From: Ceratodon purpureus
Lineage: Eukaryota > Streptophyta > Bryopsida > Pseudoditrichales > Ditrichaceae
NCBI GenBank assembly: GCA_014871385.1
Contig: CM026424.1
Coordinates: 1,054,001-1,118,000, forward strand
Length of the DNA stretch: 64,000 nucleotides
Direction: 5' to 3'
The notes under the pieces are model-generated. The model searched no databases and was not told where the DNA came from. It saw nothing but the letters and a program-made list of their open reading frames with translations. Shown in pieces: positions 63,936 to 64,000 of the stretch. Position 1 is the first letter of the stretch, and every line of letters begins with the position of its first letter. The translations under genes were made by a program, and so were the position numbers.

Positions 63936-64000
63936 CTGCATTCAGACAGACAAATTTGCAATCAAGAAAACTGCAGAACCAATTTTGGTGAGCTCCACAA

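Overview
This is nuclear DNA of a land plant. The spliced genes have canonical GT...AG introns, AT-rich intergenic DNA and long (TA)n tracts, and the recognisable families are plant ones: LRR receptor kinases, a plant-type PP2C, a presenilin-type signal peptide peptidase, a retinoblastoma-related fragment and CACTA transposon genes. The plants-plus-algae flavour of several genes (TET/JBP-like dioxygenases, an SMP-30 lactonase, compact LRR kinases with very few repeats) suggests a seedless plant, most likely a moss or other bryophyte. That placement is an inference.

Left flank (1-9817): AT-rich DNA, a decayed SERK-like LRR remnant, then a CACTA (En/Spm) DNA transposon beginning at 3018. Its four-exon transposase gene on the minus strand is open over 1141 codons. 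The right end of this element is not resolved.

Centre (9818-37651): a giant inverted repeat. The left arm 9818-19034 (9217 bp) and right arm 28296-37651 (9356 bp) are nearly identical reverse complements around a 9261-bp spacer. The 139-bp length difference is fully explained by two (TA)n tracts and one poly-C tract. Each arm carries an LRR-receptor pseudogene and a TET/JBP-like 2OG-Fe(II) dioxygenase gene in opposite orientation. A second, zinc-finger-containing member of the dioxygenase family (27069-28557, two frameshifts) straddles the inner edge of the right arm. Only the end of its last exon is present in the left arm, so the right side looks like the source and the left like the copy. 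The spacer also holds an N-terminal retinoblastoma-related gene fragment, an LRR-receptor fragment, a G-rich block and four copies of a hairpin-forming repeat unit.

Right flank (37652-64000): AT-rich DNA; an intact tnpA-like (Ptta/En/Spm) transposon gene with an RS-rich N-terminal half (40959-43873); then a conventional gene island. The island contains a PP2C phosphatase (48184-50374, +), a secreted SMP-30/gluconolactonase-like enzyme (51658-54055, +), a compact LRR receptor with a predicted pseudokinase (54552-57084, -, convergent with the previous gene) and the 3' part of a signal peptide peptidase gene (60934-63935, -) that runs off the right edge. These four appear to be ordinary single-copy host genes with no obvious pathway in common.

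Exon boundaries were read by eye from splice signals, reading frame and family similarity. No alignment or transcript evidence was available.
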